Assembly (NCBI GenBank): GCA_024226315.1
Contig: JAAELT010000500.1
Location: forward strand, 1-64,000
DNA length: 64,000 bases
Direction of reading: 5' to 3'
Source of the DNA: a bacterium
GTDB taxonomy: Bacteria > Acidobacteriota > Thermoanaerobaculia > Multivoradales > J023
The notes under the pieces were generated by a model that had not been told where the DNA came from, searched no databases, and was given only the letters and a program-made list of their open reading frames with translations. Within the stretch, counting starts at the first letter, position 1. Each line of letters starts with the position of its first letter. Below are positions 32,387 through 48,200 of the stretch, piece by piece. The translations under genes were made by a program, and so were the position numbers.

Positions 32387-33787
32387 CTAAGGCACCCGGA
32401 TGTACGGCGGAAACCCGGTCTCCGCGCTCACCACCTCCACCTTGCCCGGCCCCAACACCTTGATCCCCGCCCAGCGCAACCGGTCGAAGTCGCGGGTACG
32501 CGCCGCCTGGGCGAGGGCGACGCCCGGATCGGGCTGGACGTGGCCTTCGAAGACTGTCTTACCCTCGACGACGACGGTGATCGGCTTCTGCCAGTCGATC
32601 ATGCCGTCGCCCAGCCAGACGGTGAGCTCGCCGACGTGGCGGCGCTCGACCCGTAACGTCTGGCCGTCGATCTCACCGCGCAGCTCGCCGAGCTGCTCCA
32701 GGATGACGCGGCCGTAGGCGGCGGATTTGGATTCGCCGCGGCGGGGACGGATGCGCTGGCCCTGCTTCCAGTGGCTGCCCACCCACTCGTGGCCCTCGAG
32801 CCAGTAGGCGCGGGCCTGGTGGATGTGGCGGAAGGTGTGCCGCACCTGCTTCGGGTAGTGCTGGCGGCGGCCCTCGAGGATCTTCATCAGCTGGGCGCGC
32901 GGCGGGTTGACACCGCCGTGGCCGGCACCGGGCTGACGGTGCTCGATCACCCCCAGGTTCCACTCCTTGATGAGAGGGCTGAGCTTGCGGTTGAGGCTCG
33001 ACATGCTGCCGGTGGACTGGTTGCGACCTTCGAAGCCGGGCACGGTGAGGCCGTCGCGCTCGCCCCAGGCGTGCAGGACGGGTAAGTGCTGGAAGTTCGG
33101 CACCAGCGCCCGCCACAGGCCGTCGACGTCGGTCGGTGAAGAGAAGGCGGCCGAGATGGACACCGAGCCGGCGAACTCGTCGGGGTGCAGGATGGCCAGG
33201 GTCCAGGCGGCATAGCCGCCCAGTGAGTAGCCCAGCGGGTAGAAGCGATCGGAGTCCAGGTGCACGCGGCGGCGGAACTCACGCAGCATCACCGGATGCT
33301 CGGGGGTGTAGGGCGGCGGCGCGTCGATCACTGTCTGGTGGTAGTCGGTGGGCGCGGCGATCACGTAGTCGTTGACCGCCTTACCCAGCAGCTGCTCGGC
33401 GCGGCGCATGAACGACGGCGCGTTGCTGCCGCTCGGGTGCAGCGCGTAGACCAGCGGCCAGGCGCGCTCCGGGGTGTAGCCCTCTGGGATGCGCAGCATG
33501 ATGCCGCGGCGCTGGCCGTAGCCGACGTCCATCTCGACCACGAGGCGCCCGGGTTTCAGCCGCTTGTGGATCCGCGCGCGGTGCAACTGCTCGCTGAGCC
33601 GGGAACGGTCCCAGGCCTCGTCGCCGGTGATGCGCTCGACCAGCGCGCTGCGCGCCTGGGCGCTCACGCCGCCGCCGAAATAGGCGCGCAGGAGGTTGAG
33701 GATCTGGGCCTCTTCGGCGGCGACGCCGGAAGGAGTCAAGGTGAGCAGCGTCATGGCGAGTATGGCGCTCTTAGAAGAGAAACGCAT
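32387..33787 (-). CDS. Secreted alpha/beta-hydrolase (esterase/peptidase-like)
   Basis: 466 residues with a signal peptide (1-24). A helical N-terminal section (25-90) is followed by an alpha/beta-hydrolase core: PLVYALHPSGS (oxyanion region), RFYPLGYSLGGYAAWTLAILHPDEFAGSV with the G-Y-S-L-G-G nucleophile elbow, VLHAWGERDGLTVPG (acid region), and PGAGHGG with the likely catalytic His. The last 110 residues form an extra beta-rich domain (DGMIDWQKPITVVVEGKTVFEGHV). It resembles PHB-depolymerase/feruloyl-esterase-like proteins. Its start overlaps the end of the CBM9/DUF5916 gene by 17 bp, so it belongs to the NRPS-MFS-barrel transcription unit. It is not a canonical NRPS thioesterase because it is exported. 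Confidence 0.75.
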   Translation of the reverse strand: MRFSSKSAILAMTLLTLTPSGVAAEEAQILNLLRAYFGGGVSAQARSALVERITGDEAWDRSRLSEQLHRARIHKRLKPGRLVVEMDVGYGQRRGIMLRIPEGYTPERAWPLVYALHPSGSNAPSFMRRAEQLLGKAVNDYVIAAPTDYHQTVIDAPPPYTPEHPVMLREFRRRVHLDSDRFYPLGYSLGGYAAWTLAILHPDEFAGSVSISAAFSSPTDVDGLWRALVPNFQHLPVLHAWGERDGLTVPGFEGRNQSTGSMSSLNRKLSPLIKEWNLGVIEHRQPGAGHGGVNPPRAQLMKILEGRRQHYPKQVRHTFRHIHQARAYWLEGHEWVGSHWKQGQRIRPRRGESKSAAYGRVILEQLGELRGEIDGQTLRVERRHVGELTVWLGDGMIDWQKPITVVVEGKTVFEGHVQPDPGVALAQAARTRDFDRLRWAGIKVLGPGKVEVVSAETGFPPYIRVP

Positions 33788-36044
33788 AGCTGAGCTTGAG
33801 GAACAGGGTGCGGTCGATCTGCGTCAGGCTGATGTCGTCGAAGCCGAAGCGGTTGTCGGAGTAGCCGGCGAAGAGCACTGTCCGCGGGTTGATTTTGTAC
33901 GAGAACAGCAGCTGGGTGAAGAGATCCTCGTCCTCGCCGTCGACCGGCACAGTGTACAGACTGGGATCGCGGTCGATGGTCTGGTACTGGAAGATGCCGC
34001 GGACGAAGGTGCGGACGTTGAACTGGTAGACGATCTCGGTCTGCGCCAGGTTGACCTCGAACAGCTCGCCGCCATCGACGTCGAGGGTCTGGATCTGGTG
34101 CTGCAGCGTCCAGTCGACGTGACGGCCGAGCCGGAACTGCAGGGCGGTGGTGAAGCTGAATTCCTCGGCCGGCTGCACGTTGGTAAAGTCGATGGCGTCG
34201 GCGTTGCGCACCTGAAAGGCCAGGTTGGCCCTGCCCGTGGGCTTGATCTGGTAGAACAACTCCTGGAAGCTGGTGTCGAAACGCTCGCCGAGGAAGAGCT
34301 CCTCGCGATCGCCGATGGTGAGATCGGCGAACGACTGCAGCGGGCCGTTCATGGTGGCGAACAGGTTGACGCCCTCGTCGGTCACCAGACCGTCCTGGTC
34401 CTCGATGCGCTCGGCGAAGACGCCGAAGGTGACGCGCCGGTACCAGTCGTCACGCTCCCCCCAGATGCGGTACTCGAGCATGCCGTTCAAACTGCGCAGG
34501 TCGACCCGGGGCACGAAGCCGCTGTCGGCGCGGAAGTCGCGGTCGATGTCCTCGTACTCGGCGGTCGCCACCCAGGCGCGGCTGCGGTGCAGGAAGCTGA
34601 GGTGGATTGCGTCGCCGTCGAAGGAACCTTCGGGCTGACCGGCGGCGGTGGCCAGCTCTTCCGGATACTCGGTGTCGGAGCTCAGGTACTGGAGCTTGAT
34701 CGAGTTGGACTGATTGAAGCGCACGAAACCGTCGAGGCCCGCCACCCGGTTGTGATAGCCGGTGCCGTCGCGGCCGGTGTAGAGCACGCCGAGGGTGGAC
34801 TGGGCGCCGACGTCACGACGGTAGCGCACGACGCTCGCCAGCACCTGGTCGTCGAGCTGGGCGAGGAAGGAGCGCTGGTTGGAGGCGATGATCAGGTTGT
34901 TGACGTCGTCCTCGGCGATGAACGCGCCGATCGAGTGCGGCCCCTCCTTGCCGGTGAGCTTGGCGGCCCACCTGGGGTCGGCGACGGTGCGAGTGAAGAC
35001 CGCCTGGATCGGGGTCTCGAAGAAATCCGCACCCTCCAAAAAGAGGGGCCGTTTCTCGGGAAAGAAGAGGGCGAAGCGGGTGTTGACCTCGAGTTGGGCG
35101 GCGTCGGCCTCGACCTGCGAAAAGTCCGGGTTGGCGGCGGCGTTGAGCGCGGTGTTGGGAGTGATGCTCCAGCGCACGTCGAGCCCGGGCTCGACCTCCT
35201 CGTCGCCCTCGGCGAGACCGCCGTCCGGAAACGACTCGATCTGGTCGGTGCGGGTGGTGGTCACTGTCGGCACCACTTCCAGATTCAAGCCCGGGGTCAG
35301 GCCCACGAAACCGGTGACCTTGTTTTCCTGGCACAGGGTGCAGTCGCTGTCGCGGTCGGTGAACTTGGAGCTGATGCGGTGGCGGTCGCCACGGGGGTAG
35401 TTGCGGAAGGCCTCGAAGCCCCAGGTCTGGACTTCGGCGGTGCGCGGGAAGCGCAGCTGCTGAAACGGCACCGCCATCTCCACCACGTAACCGTCCGCGG
35501 TGATGCGGGCGGCGTTGTCCCAGATCGCGTCCCAGGCGAAGTCCTCCTCGCCCTTGACGTCGTTGAAGGTGCCGTCCACCTGCACGCCGAGGGGATTGGA
35601 GCGGAACTGCAGCGCCTCGCGCTCGGCGTCGAAGGTGTCGATCTGGATGCCGACGTGGTCGTCCTGCGAGAAGCTGCCGATGTTGTCGCGGTCCATCAGG
35701 TGGGCGCGGATCTTCCCCGGCTCCGGGTCCAACGCGCGGAAGGCGACGTAGAGGGTGCGCTTGGAGTAGGTCACCAGGCACTCGGTGGCCACCGGCGGCG
35801 TGACGTTGTCGCCGGGGAACCACTCCCAGGGCAGGTCGATCACCAGGGCGTCGGCCCAGGCAGGCTCGTCGAGCACAGCGTCGACGCGGATGTCGGAGGT
35901 CGCCTCGGAGACCTCGAAACGGCGCAGCCCTGGCTTCTCGGCCGCCGTGGACTCGGCCGCCGTGGACTCGGCCGCCTCCTGGGCTGTGGCCGCGACGGGC
36001 AGGATCAGCAGAAGGAGCAGACAGGTGTGTGCGATACGAATCAT
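33771..36044 (-). CDS. Outer-membrane CBM9/DUF5916 beta-barrel protein
   Basis: 757 residues. A signal peptide (1-22) is followed by a short AAEST repeat (a 15-bp duplication at 35941-35970). A CBM9/DOMON-like domain (about 40-240) contains IRVDAVLDEPAWADA, LYVAFRALDPEPGKIRAHLMDRD, DDHVGIQIDTF and GYVVEMAVPFQQLRF. The remainder is a DUF5916-type transmembrane barrel with alternating strands, NPDFSQVEADAAQLEVNTRFALFFPEKRPLFLEGADFF, and a terminal aromatic LSYAFLF that fits BAM recognition. The family is common in Acidobacteriota and Bacteroidota; its substrate is unknown. It starts 32 nt after the MFS gene, so it may form the outer-membrane part of peptide export or uptake. Confidence 0.82.
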   Translation of the reverse strand: MIRIAHTCLLLLLILPVAATAQEAAESTAAESTAAEKPGLRRFEVSEATSDIRVDAVLDEPAWADALVIDLPWEWFPGDNVTPPVATECLVTYSKRTLYVAFRALDPEPGKIRAHLMDRDNIGSFSQDDHVGIQIDTFDAEREALQFRSNPLGVQVDGTFNDVKGEEDFAWDAIWDNAARITADGYVVEMAVPFQQLRFPRTAEVQTWGFEAFRNYPRGDRHRISSKFTDRDSDCTLCQENKVTGFVGLTPGLNLEVVPTVTTTRTDQIESFPDGGLAEGDEEVEPGLDVRWSITPNTALNAAANPDFSQVEADAAQLEVNTRFALFFPEKRPLFLEGADFFETPIQAVFTRTVADPRWAAKLTGKEGPHSIGAFIAEDDVNNLIIASNQRSFLAQLDDQVLASVVRYRRDVGAQSTLGVLYTGRDGTGYHNRVAGLDGFVRFNQSNSIKLQYLSSDTEYPEELATAAGQPEGSFDGDAIHLSFLHRSRAWVATAEYEDIDRDFRADSGFVPRVDLRSLNGMLEYRIWGERDDWYRRVTFGVFAERIEDQDGLVTDEGVNLFATMNGPLQSFADLTIGDREELFLGERFDTSFQELFYQIKPTGRANLAFQVRNADAIDFTNVQPAEEFSFTTALQFRLGRHVDWTLQHQIQTLDVDGGELFEVNLAQTEIVYQFNVRTFVRGIFQYQTIDRDPSLYTVPVDGEDEDLFTQLLFSYKINPRTVLFAGYSDNRFGFDDISLTQIDRTLFLKLSYAFLF

Positions 36045-36076
36045 CGTGGGATTACCTAGCGTTGTATTAGAGAGGG

Positions 36077-37567
36077 TCAGTTCGGGTCGGTAGCTTCTTC
36101 AGCAAGAGGCTCGGCGGCATCGGTCTCGACAGCGTCAGGCTCGGCGGCGTCAGGCTCCTCCGCGTCGGAGACAGGCCGGTCCTCGCCGGAAGCTTCCTCG
36201 CCGTCCACAGCGTCCTCCGCGGGCTCCTCTTCCTCCTCACCCTCGGTGTCGACGTCGGGCAGCTCGTCCTCGATGTTGCGCACATGCGGGTTCATGTAGC
36301 CCCACAGCGAGGTGAGCATCGGGAAGATGGCGAAGACGATGAACATCAGGGCGATGCCGCGGCCCGGGCCGGAGCCGATCAACGGCCCCAGGGTGGGCGC
36401 CAGCGAGCCGCCCTCGGCCATCAGCGGTTCGAACACGTGGTCGGTGAGCGGGCCGGCCGAGAAGTCGCCCAGGGGTACGGTGAACTGGGCGATCATGCGC
36501 CGCATGGCGAAGACCCGCCCCTGCACGTCCGGCTCCACCTTGCTCTGCCAGATCGCCTGGCTGCAGCTGTTGATCACCGGGATGTTGGCGTGCCACAGGA
36601 GCACCGCGCCAGCGATCCACCACACCGCCGGCGAGACGCCGGCCAGGAAGATGAACACGCTGAACATCACGCCGAAGCCGAGCACGCCGTTGATCCTGCG
36701 TTTGGGGCCGCCGGTGACGCTCATGTAGGTACTGCCCAGCAGCATGCCGATGCCGATGCACGACAGCACGGTGCCGGCTGAAACCTCCGATCCCACGCGC
36801 AACACCATCGGCAGGATGGCGATGCCGCACATGCTGGTGACGAAGTTGATGCCGGCGAAGTAGAAGAGCAGGCCGAGAAGCCCGGGCCGGGCCTTGATGT
36901 AAGTCCAGCCGTAGGCCGCCTCTTTCCAGATCGAGCCCTCGCCCTCGCGCCCGGCCTCGCTGCGCTTGGGCCGCGGGATGCGAACCAGGAGAAGAGTGGT
37001 CACCGCCACCAGGAAGGTGGCGAAGTCGACCAGCAGGATGCCCCAGATGTCGATCGTCACCATCGCCAGGCCGGCCAGTGCCGGCGCCGCGATCGTGGTA
37101 CCGGCCTCGCCGAACTGCAGCAGGCCGTTGACCCGGCCGTACTGCTCGGGCTTCACCAGCAGGGTGATGGAGGCGATGTAGGCCGGCCATTGGAAGGTGC
37201 TGAGGACAGATCCCAGGCCGGCCAACAGATAAATGTGCCAGACCTGAAGGCTATCCTGCCACAGCAGCAGGGCGACCGCCAGGGTGATCAGGGCGGCGCC
37301 GACGTCGGCGGCGATCATCACCCTGCGGCGGTCCCAGCGGTCGACCAAGGCGCCGGCGATCGGCGCCAGCAGGATGCCGGGCAGGCCGGCGATGACGGTG
37401 ATCAGCACGAACTGGGTCACCGAATCGGTGCGCTGCAGCACCCAGATGCCGAGGGCGAAGCGGGTCAGGCCCGAGCCGAGCAGCGACACCAGCTGCCCGA
37501 CCCAGATGAGGGTGAATCGCTTCAAGCCCTTGCCAGGCTTGGAGCCTGGGGTGGTTTCTTCTGACAT
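36077..37567 (-). CDS. MFS exporter with acidic C-terminal tail
   Basis: 496 residues with about 12 predicted membrane helices. It belongs to the MFS_3/macrolide-exporter-like branch: FTLIWVGQLVSLLGSGLTRFALGIWVLQRT at the start, ALVDRWDRRRVMIAAD as the loop 2-3 signature, and FQWPAYIASITLLVKPEQYGRVNGLLQ. Residues about 425-496 are a hydrophilic tail of Glu, Asp, Ala and Pro that is not part of the transporter fold. Members of this branch commonly sit beside NRPS genes and export or give resistance to the product. The gene starts 64 nt after the last NRPS gene and has GGAGGAGAC before its ATG. Confidence 0.87.
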   Translation of the reverse strand: MSEETTPGSKPGKGLKRFTLIWVGQLVSLLGSGLTRFALGIWVLQRTDSVTQFVLITVIAGLPGILLAPIAGALVDRWDRRRVMIAADVGAALITLAVALLLWQDSLQVWHIYLLAGLGSVLSTFQWPAYIASITLLVKPEQYGRVNGLLQFGEAGTTIAAPALAGLAMVTIDIWGILLVDFATFLVAVTTLLLVRIPRPKRSEAGREGEGSIWKEAAYGWTYIKARPGLLGLLFYFAGINFVTSMCGIAILPMVLRVGSEVSAGTVLSCIGIGMLLGSTYMSVTGGPKRRINGVLGFGVMFSVFIFLAGVSPAVWWIAGAVLLWHANIPVINSCSQAIWQSKVEPDVQGRVFAMRRMIAQFTVPLGDFSAGPLTDHVFEPLMAEGGSLAPTLGPLIGSGPGRGIALMFIVFAIFPMLTSLWGYMNPHVRNIEDELPDVDTEGEEEEEPAEDAVDGEEASGEDRPVSDAEEPDAAEPDAVETDAAEPLAEEATDPN

Positions 37568-37631
37568 GTCTCCTCCGTGAACGGCTGATCGCCGTGGTTT
37601 CCGTTGTTCTGGCTGCGGGTCCGATGGTGGC

Positions 37632-42272
<4,641 letters not shown>

Positions 42273-42280
42273 CAGATCTC

Positions 42281-45200
42281 CTAAACGCTCGAAACCGGCT
42301 CGGAGCCGGATGTGTTCGTGGGTTCGCCGGAGCTCTCCAGATCCGCCAGCAGATCCGCCAGCAGATCCTGGTCCGCGTCCGCAACTTCGTGCTCGACCAG
42401 GTCTTCGGCCAGCGACGCCACGGTGGGCGCTTCGAACATCCGCCGTAGCGGCAGCTCGACCCCGAAGGCCTCGACCATACGCGCCCGCACCTGGACTGCG
42501 AGAAGAGAGTGCCCGCCGAGGTCGAAGAAGGAATCCTGGACACCGATCTCTTCGCGCCCGAGCACCTGTCGCCAGATGCCTGCCAGTTGCTCTTCGATCG
42601 GAGTCCTCGGCGCCACGAAGGTCGACCCGAGGGAGGAACGGTCGCGTTCGGGAGCGGGCAGGGATTTACGGTCAACCTTGCCGTTGGGACCCAGCGGCAG
42701 CACGTCGAGGAAGACGAAGTCGGCAGGCACCATGTAGTCGGGCAGCGAGGTGCCGAGATGCTTGCGCAAGTGGCGGGTGAAACCGGCGACCGCGCCCACC
42801 GGCTCGGCCAGCGCCACCGGCTCGGCCAGCACCACCGGCTCGGCAGGCACCACGTAGGCAGCCAGCCTTGGATCGCCGTCGCCGTCGTCGCTCCGCGCCA
42901 GGACCACGCACTCCCGCACTCGAGGGTGCTCATCCAACGCGACCTCGATCTCACCCAGCTCGATGCGCAGACCGCGGATCTTGACCTGGTGGTCCAGTCG
43001 CCCCAGGAACTCGACCTCGCCGTCCGGCCGATGACGCGCCAGGTCTCCGGTGCGGTAGAGGCGCGCGCCAGACCGATCGCCGTACGGATCGGGAACGAAG
43101 GTTTCGGCGGTGAGCGAAGGACGAAGATGGTAGCCGCGAGCGAGCTGAACCCCGCCGATCAGCAGCTCACCGGCGACGCCCAAGGGCACGGGCCCGAGCC
43201 GTTCCAGGACGTGGATCTCGGTATTGGCCACTGGTCGACCAATGGGCACACCGCGCTCTTCGCCCTCGGGGAGGCAGCGATGGTAGGTGACGTCGACCGC
43301 CGCCTCGGTGGGACCGTAGAGGTTGTGCAGCCCTGCGCCGGCGAGCTCGGGCCGGCCGTGGAAGGTGCGGCAGGTCTCGGGCGGCAGCGCCTCGCCGCTG
43401 GCAATCACCCGCCGCAGGCAGTCGCAGCCGTCGAGCCGAGGGTGCTCCAGGAAGAGGTTCAGCATCGAGGGCACGAAATGCACCGTGGTGACGCCCAGGC
43501 GTGCGATCAGCTCGGCCAGGTAGGCGGGATCCCGGTGCCCCTCGGGGCGAGCCACCACCAGCTGGGCGCCGGTGATCAGCGGCCAGAAGAGCTCCCAGGC
43601 CGAGACGTCGAACGAGAACGGCGTCTTCTGCAGCACCCGGTCGTGGGCTTCGAGGCCGTACTCCTGCTGCATCCACAGCAGCCGGTTGCGGATCGAGCCG
43701 TGGCGGTTCATCACCCCCTTGGGCCTGCCGGTGGAACCCGAGGTGAAGATCATGTAGGCCAGCTGCTCGTCGTCGGTCTCGATCTCGGGCGCGGCTGTGG
43801 CGCAGCGCCCGATCTCGCCCCGCAGCTCGTCGAGGTCTACGACCCGAAGGCCCTCCTCGGCGTCCGCGAGCGGCAGCTTCGAAGCCTCTCGCCGGCGGCT
43901 GAGCAGAATGTCGATGCCCGAATCCTCGAGCATCCTGCTCAGGCGCTGTCGCGGATACGAGATGTCGAACGGCACGTAGGCGCCGCCCGCCTTGAGGATG
44001 GCGTAGATCGACACCACCAGCTCCACGGAGCGCTCCAGCGCAACTCCCACCAGCCGGTCGCGGCACACTCCGAGCCCGCGCAGGTAGTGCGCCAACTGGT
44101 TGACCCGGCGGTCGAGCTCGCCATAGCTCAGCCACTGGTGTTCGAAGATCAGCGCCACCGCGTCCGGGTGACGCTCGGCGTGGTCGGCGAACAGGAGGTG
44201 GATCGGCGCGGTCTCCGGGTACTCCACCCGCGTGTCGTTCCAGGCCGTCAGCTGGTGCAGCTCGCTGGCGCCGAGGCCGGACAGCTCGGTGTGCCGTCGC
44301 TCCGGCGCCGCCAGCGCCGCGACCAGAAGGCGCTCGAGATACCCGGCCATGCGCTCGGCGGTCGGAGCGTCGAACAGATCGGTGGCGTACTCGAGGAAGC
44401 CTTCGAGCCCTTCCCCGGTGTCGCTCAACGACAGGGTCAGATCGAACCGCGAGGTCCGATTGTCGATCGACGGCAGATCGAGCTCGAGATCCTCCAGGGC
44501 CCGGCCGCCGGGCCTTGCCTGGTGGAGCACGAAGAGCACCTGGAAGAGCGGGTTGTGGCTCATCTCGCGCGCCGGCCGCAGCTCCTCCACCAGCTGCTCG
44601 AAGGGCACGTCCTGATGGGTGTAGGCGTCGAGCGCCGTCTCCCGGACCTGCTTCACCAGGGCCTTGAAGTCCTCGTCGCCACCCAGGTCCAGCCGCAGCA
44701 CCAGGGTGTTGACGAAGAAGCCGATCAGGTCGTCGAGCTCGGGGCGCTGGCGGCCCGCGACAGGCGTGCCGATCGAGACGTCGTCCTGCCCGGAATAGCG
44801 GCGCAGCATCATGCCGAACGCGGCCAGGAGGACCATGAACGGCGTGGCCCCCAGCCGGCGGGCCAGCGTGTGCAGCTGCTCGCCCTGCTCCGCCGACAGG
44901 CGGATCGGCGCGCGGGCGCCGCGAAAGCTCTGCACCGGCGGCCGCGGCCGGTCGAGCGGCAGCTCGAGGACCGATGGCGCGCCCGCCAGCTGCTCACGCC
45001 AGTAGGCCAGCTGACCGTCGAGCACCTCGCCTTCGAGCCACCGGCGCTGCCAGCGCGCGAAATCAGTGTACTGCACCGGCAGCTCATTCAACGGCGACGG
45101 CCGCTTCCGGCGAAAGGCGTCGTAGATCCTGACCAGATCGCGCAGGAAGACGTCGATCGACCAGCCGTCGGAGACGATGTGATGCATGGTGAACACCAGC

Positions 45201-48200
45201 AGGTGCTCGCGTTCGTCGATCCGCAGCAGCACGGTGCGCAGCAGCGGACCGCTGGTGAGGTCGAAGGGCTCGAGCGACTCGCGGCGCGCCAGCTCCAGGG
45301 CCGCCTCCTGGCCCTCGACCTCGACCACCGGCAGCTCGACCGCCGGCGGCGGTTGAATGGTCTGGGTCGGACGGCCGGCTTCGGACTTGAAGGTGGTCCG
45401 CAGGCTGTCGTGCCGGCGCACGATCTCCCTCAGCGAGCGTTCGAGGGCGCGGACGTCCAGGTCGCCGGCCAGGCTCAGCGCTGCCGGCATGTTATAGGCC
45501 GCCGAGCCGGGCTCGAGCTGATCGAGAAACCACATCCGCTGCTGGGCGAACGACAGGGGCGGCGCTGCCGTCGGCGGCGCGCCCTCGGCCGTCCGGGACC
45601 GGATCGGCGGCGGCACCGTGCCGCTGCCGATCCGGCGCTCGGCGTCGATCCGCTCGCTCAGGCCGGCGATCGTCGGCGCCTCGAACAAAACCCGGATGGG
45701 CACATCTACGCCCAGCAGCTCGCGCACTCGCGCCAGCGCCCGGGTGGCCAGCAGCGAGTGGCCACCGAGATCGAAGAAGTCTTCGTCGACACCCGGCTCC
45801 CGCGGCAGATCGAGCACCGTCGACCAGACTTCCGCCAGCAGCTCCTCCTGCGGCGTGCGGGGAGCAGCGAACGGGCCAGTGTGTGCCGCGGCGGTCCACG
45901 AGGGCTCCGGCAGGGCTCGCCGGTCGACCTTGCCGCTGGCGGTCATCGGCAGATGGTCGAGCACCACGAAAGCGGCGGGAACCATATAGTGCGGCAGGCT
46001 CTCGTCGGCGAATGCCCGCACCCCGTCGATCATCTGTCGTGAGGCTTCGGTGATCTCGTGCGCCGGCGCTTCCGGGGCGCTCACCAGCGGCGATTCGGGC
46101 ACCAGATAGGCCGCCAGACGGCGCTCGCCGGGCGCCACCTCCGGCGCCGTGACCACCGATTCTTTCACCTCCGGGTGGCCGCTCAGAACCGCCTCGACCT
46201 CGCCCAGCTCGATGCGGAAGCCGCGGATCTTGACCTGGTGATCGACCCGGCCGAGGAACTCGATGTTGCCGTCCGCGAGCCAGCGCGACACGTCACCGGT
46301 GTGGTAGATCCGGCTGCCCGGCTCGTGGCCGTAGGGATCGGGCACGAACTTCTCCGCGGTGAGCGCCGGCCGACCCTGATAGCCCCGCGCCAGACTGTCG
46401 CCGCCGAGGTAGAGGTAGCCCGAAACCCCTGGCGGTACCGGAGCCAGGTGATTGTTGAGCAGATAGGTGCGCACGTTGGCGATCGGTCGGCCGATGGGTA
46501 CGTGCTGCGGACCGCCGTGTTCGCCCCGCGTCTCGTCGCCGCCTTCGGCACGGGCCCGCTCTCTGCTCTCGAGTGTCTGTGCGCCGTACACGGTGGTCGT
46601 GACCGTGGCCTCGCTCGGGCCGTAGGCGTTGATCCAGCCGAGCCGATGCCTGGCCTTGCGCTGGTGCAGGATATCCCGCCAGATGCGCAGTCGATCGGCC
46701 AGGGCCTGCTCGGTGCCCACCACCACCAGCCGCAAAACGGTCGGCAGATCGAGACGCCCGCTGGCGAGCTCGGACACCCACTCGTGCCAATAGGGCGTCG
46801 GCAGGTTGAGCACGGAGAGCCGGTGCAACTCCATGAAGCGGAAGAACTCGGTGAACGTCAGCGACAGGGTGCTCGGGCGCAGCACCAGGGCGGCACCCGA
46901 GAGCAAGGTCGGAAAGATCTCCTCGACAGAAATGTCGAACGACAGCGAGGCGAACTGCAGCACCCGATCTTCGTCCCCCAGCCGATAGCGGCGGGCGATG
47001 GCGGAGGCGTGATGAGACACCGCGCGGTGGGATACCACCACTCCCTTGGGCTGACCGGTCGAGCCCGAGGTGTAGACCAGGTAGGCGGCGTTCTCGAGCG
47101 CAAGAGGCCGCCCCTCGGCACCGTCCTCCGCCGACTCGGACAGGACCTCCGTGAGCGACTCCCGGGTGAGGATCAGCTCCGCGCCGGCGTCGGCAATCAT
47201 GTAGGCCCGGCGTTCCTCGGGGTAGGTCGGGTCGAGAAAGACGTATGCGGCGCCCGCCTCGAGAGTGCCGAGAATCGCCACCACGGCTTCGAGCGAACGG
47301 TCCAAGGAGATGCCGACCCGGCTCTCCGGGCCCACCCCGCGGCGGCGCAGGACCGCGGCCAGGCGCCGCGCCCGGTCCACGAGCTGGCGGAAGGAGAGGC
47401 AGCGCTCGAAGCCGCTGGCGACCGCGGCTGGTTCGATCACCGCGATCGCGTCGGGCGTCTGCGCGGCGCGGCGCGCGATCAAGCGATGGATCGGTTCTCT
47501 GACCGGTTTGCGGCCGCCGCCGCGGCTCCACACCGCCACCAGCCTGCGATGCTCGGCGGCGGTCAGCCAGGGTTGGCGGCTGATCGCACGGTCCGGCTCG
47601 GTGACCAGCGCCTCGAGCAGCACCTGGAAGTGCTCGGTCAAATGGCCGATCGTAGCGCGCTCGAACAGATCGAGGTTGAACTCGAAGTAGCCTTCGAGAC
47701 GGTCGCCGAGCTCGAACATCTCGAGGGTGAGGTCGACCTTCGAAAGGTGGCGCTCGACGTGGAAGGGGCGTACCTCCAGTCCCGGAAGCTCGAGCCGCGC
47801 CGCCGGCGTGTTGAGCAGCGCGAACATCACCTGGAACAGCGGGTTGCGGCTCGGGTCGCGCTGCGGCTGCAGCTCCTCCACCAGCCTCTCGAAGGGCAGA
47901 TCCTGGTGGGTATAGGCGTCGAGCGCCCGGCGCCGGATCTGCCGCACCAGCTGACGGAAGGTGACGCCGCGGTCGAGCCGGGCGCGGAGCACCAGGGTGT
48001 TGGCGAAACAACCGATGAGCCCCTCCACCTCGGCGCGATGGCGGTTGGCGATCGGCGTGCCGATGAGGAAATCCTTCTGGTCGCTGTAGCGGTACAGCAA
48101 CGCGTCGAAGGCCGCCAGCAACACCATGAACGGCGTCGCCCTGGCCTGGCGGGCGAACGTCTTCAGGCGCTCGTGCAGCGGCTCCGACAGACTGAGCTCA

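Noticed and set aside
32387..33787. NRPS thioesterase
   Set aside because: It has a G-x-S-x-G hydrolase fold but also a clear signal peptide and an extra C-terminal beta-domain, so it cannot act on carrier-bound peptide in the cytoplasm.
42509..46042. Very long forward open frame (over 1100 codons) opposite an NRPS gene
   Set aside because: It is the mirror of a high-GC coding strand: rich in Arg, Gly, His and Val, with no domain. The minus strand carries complete NRPS motifs. The same applies to the long forward frames at 37686, 46058, 33696 and 51931.
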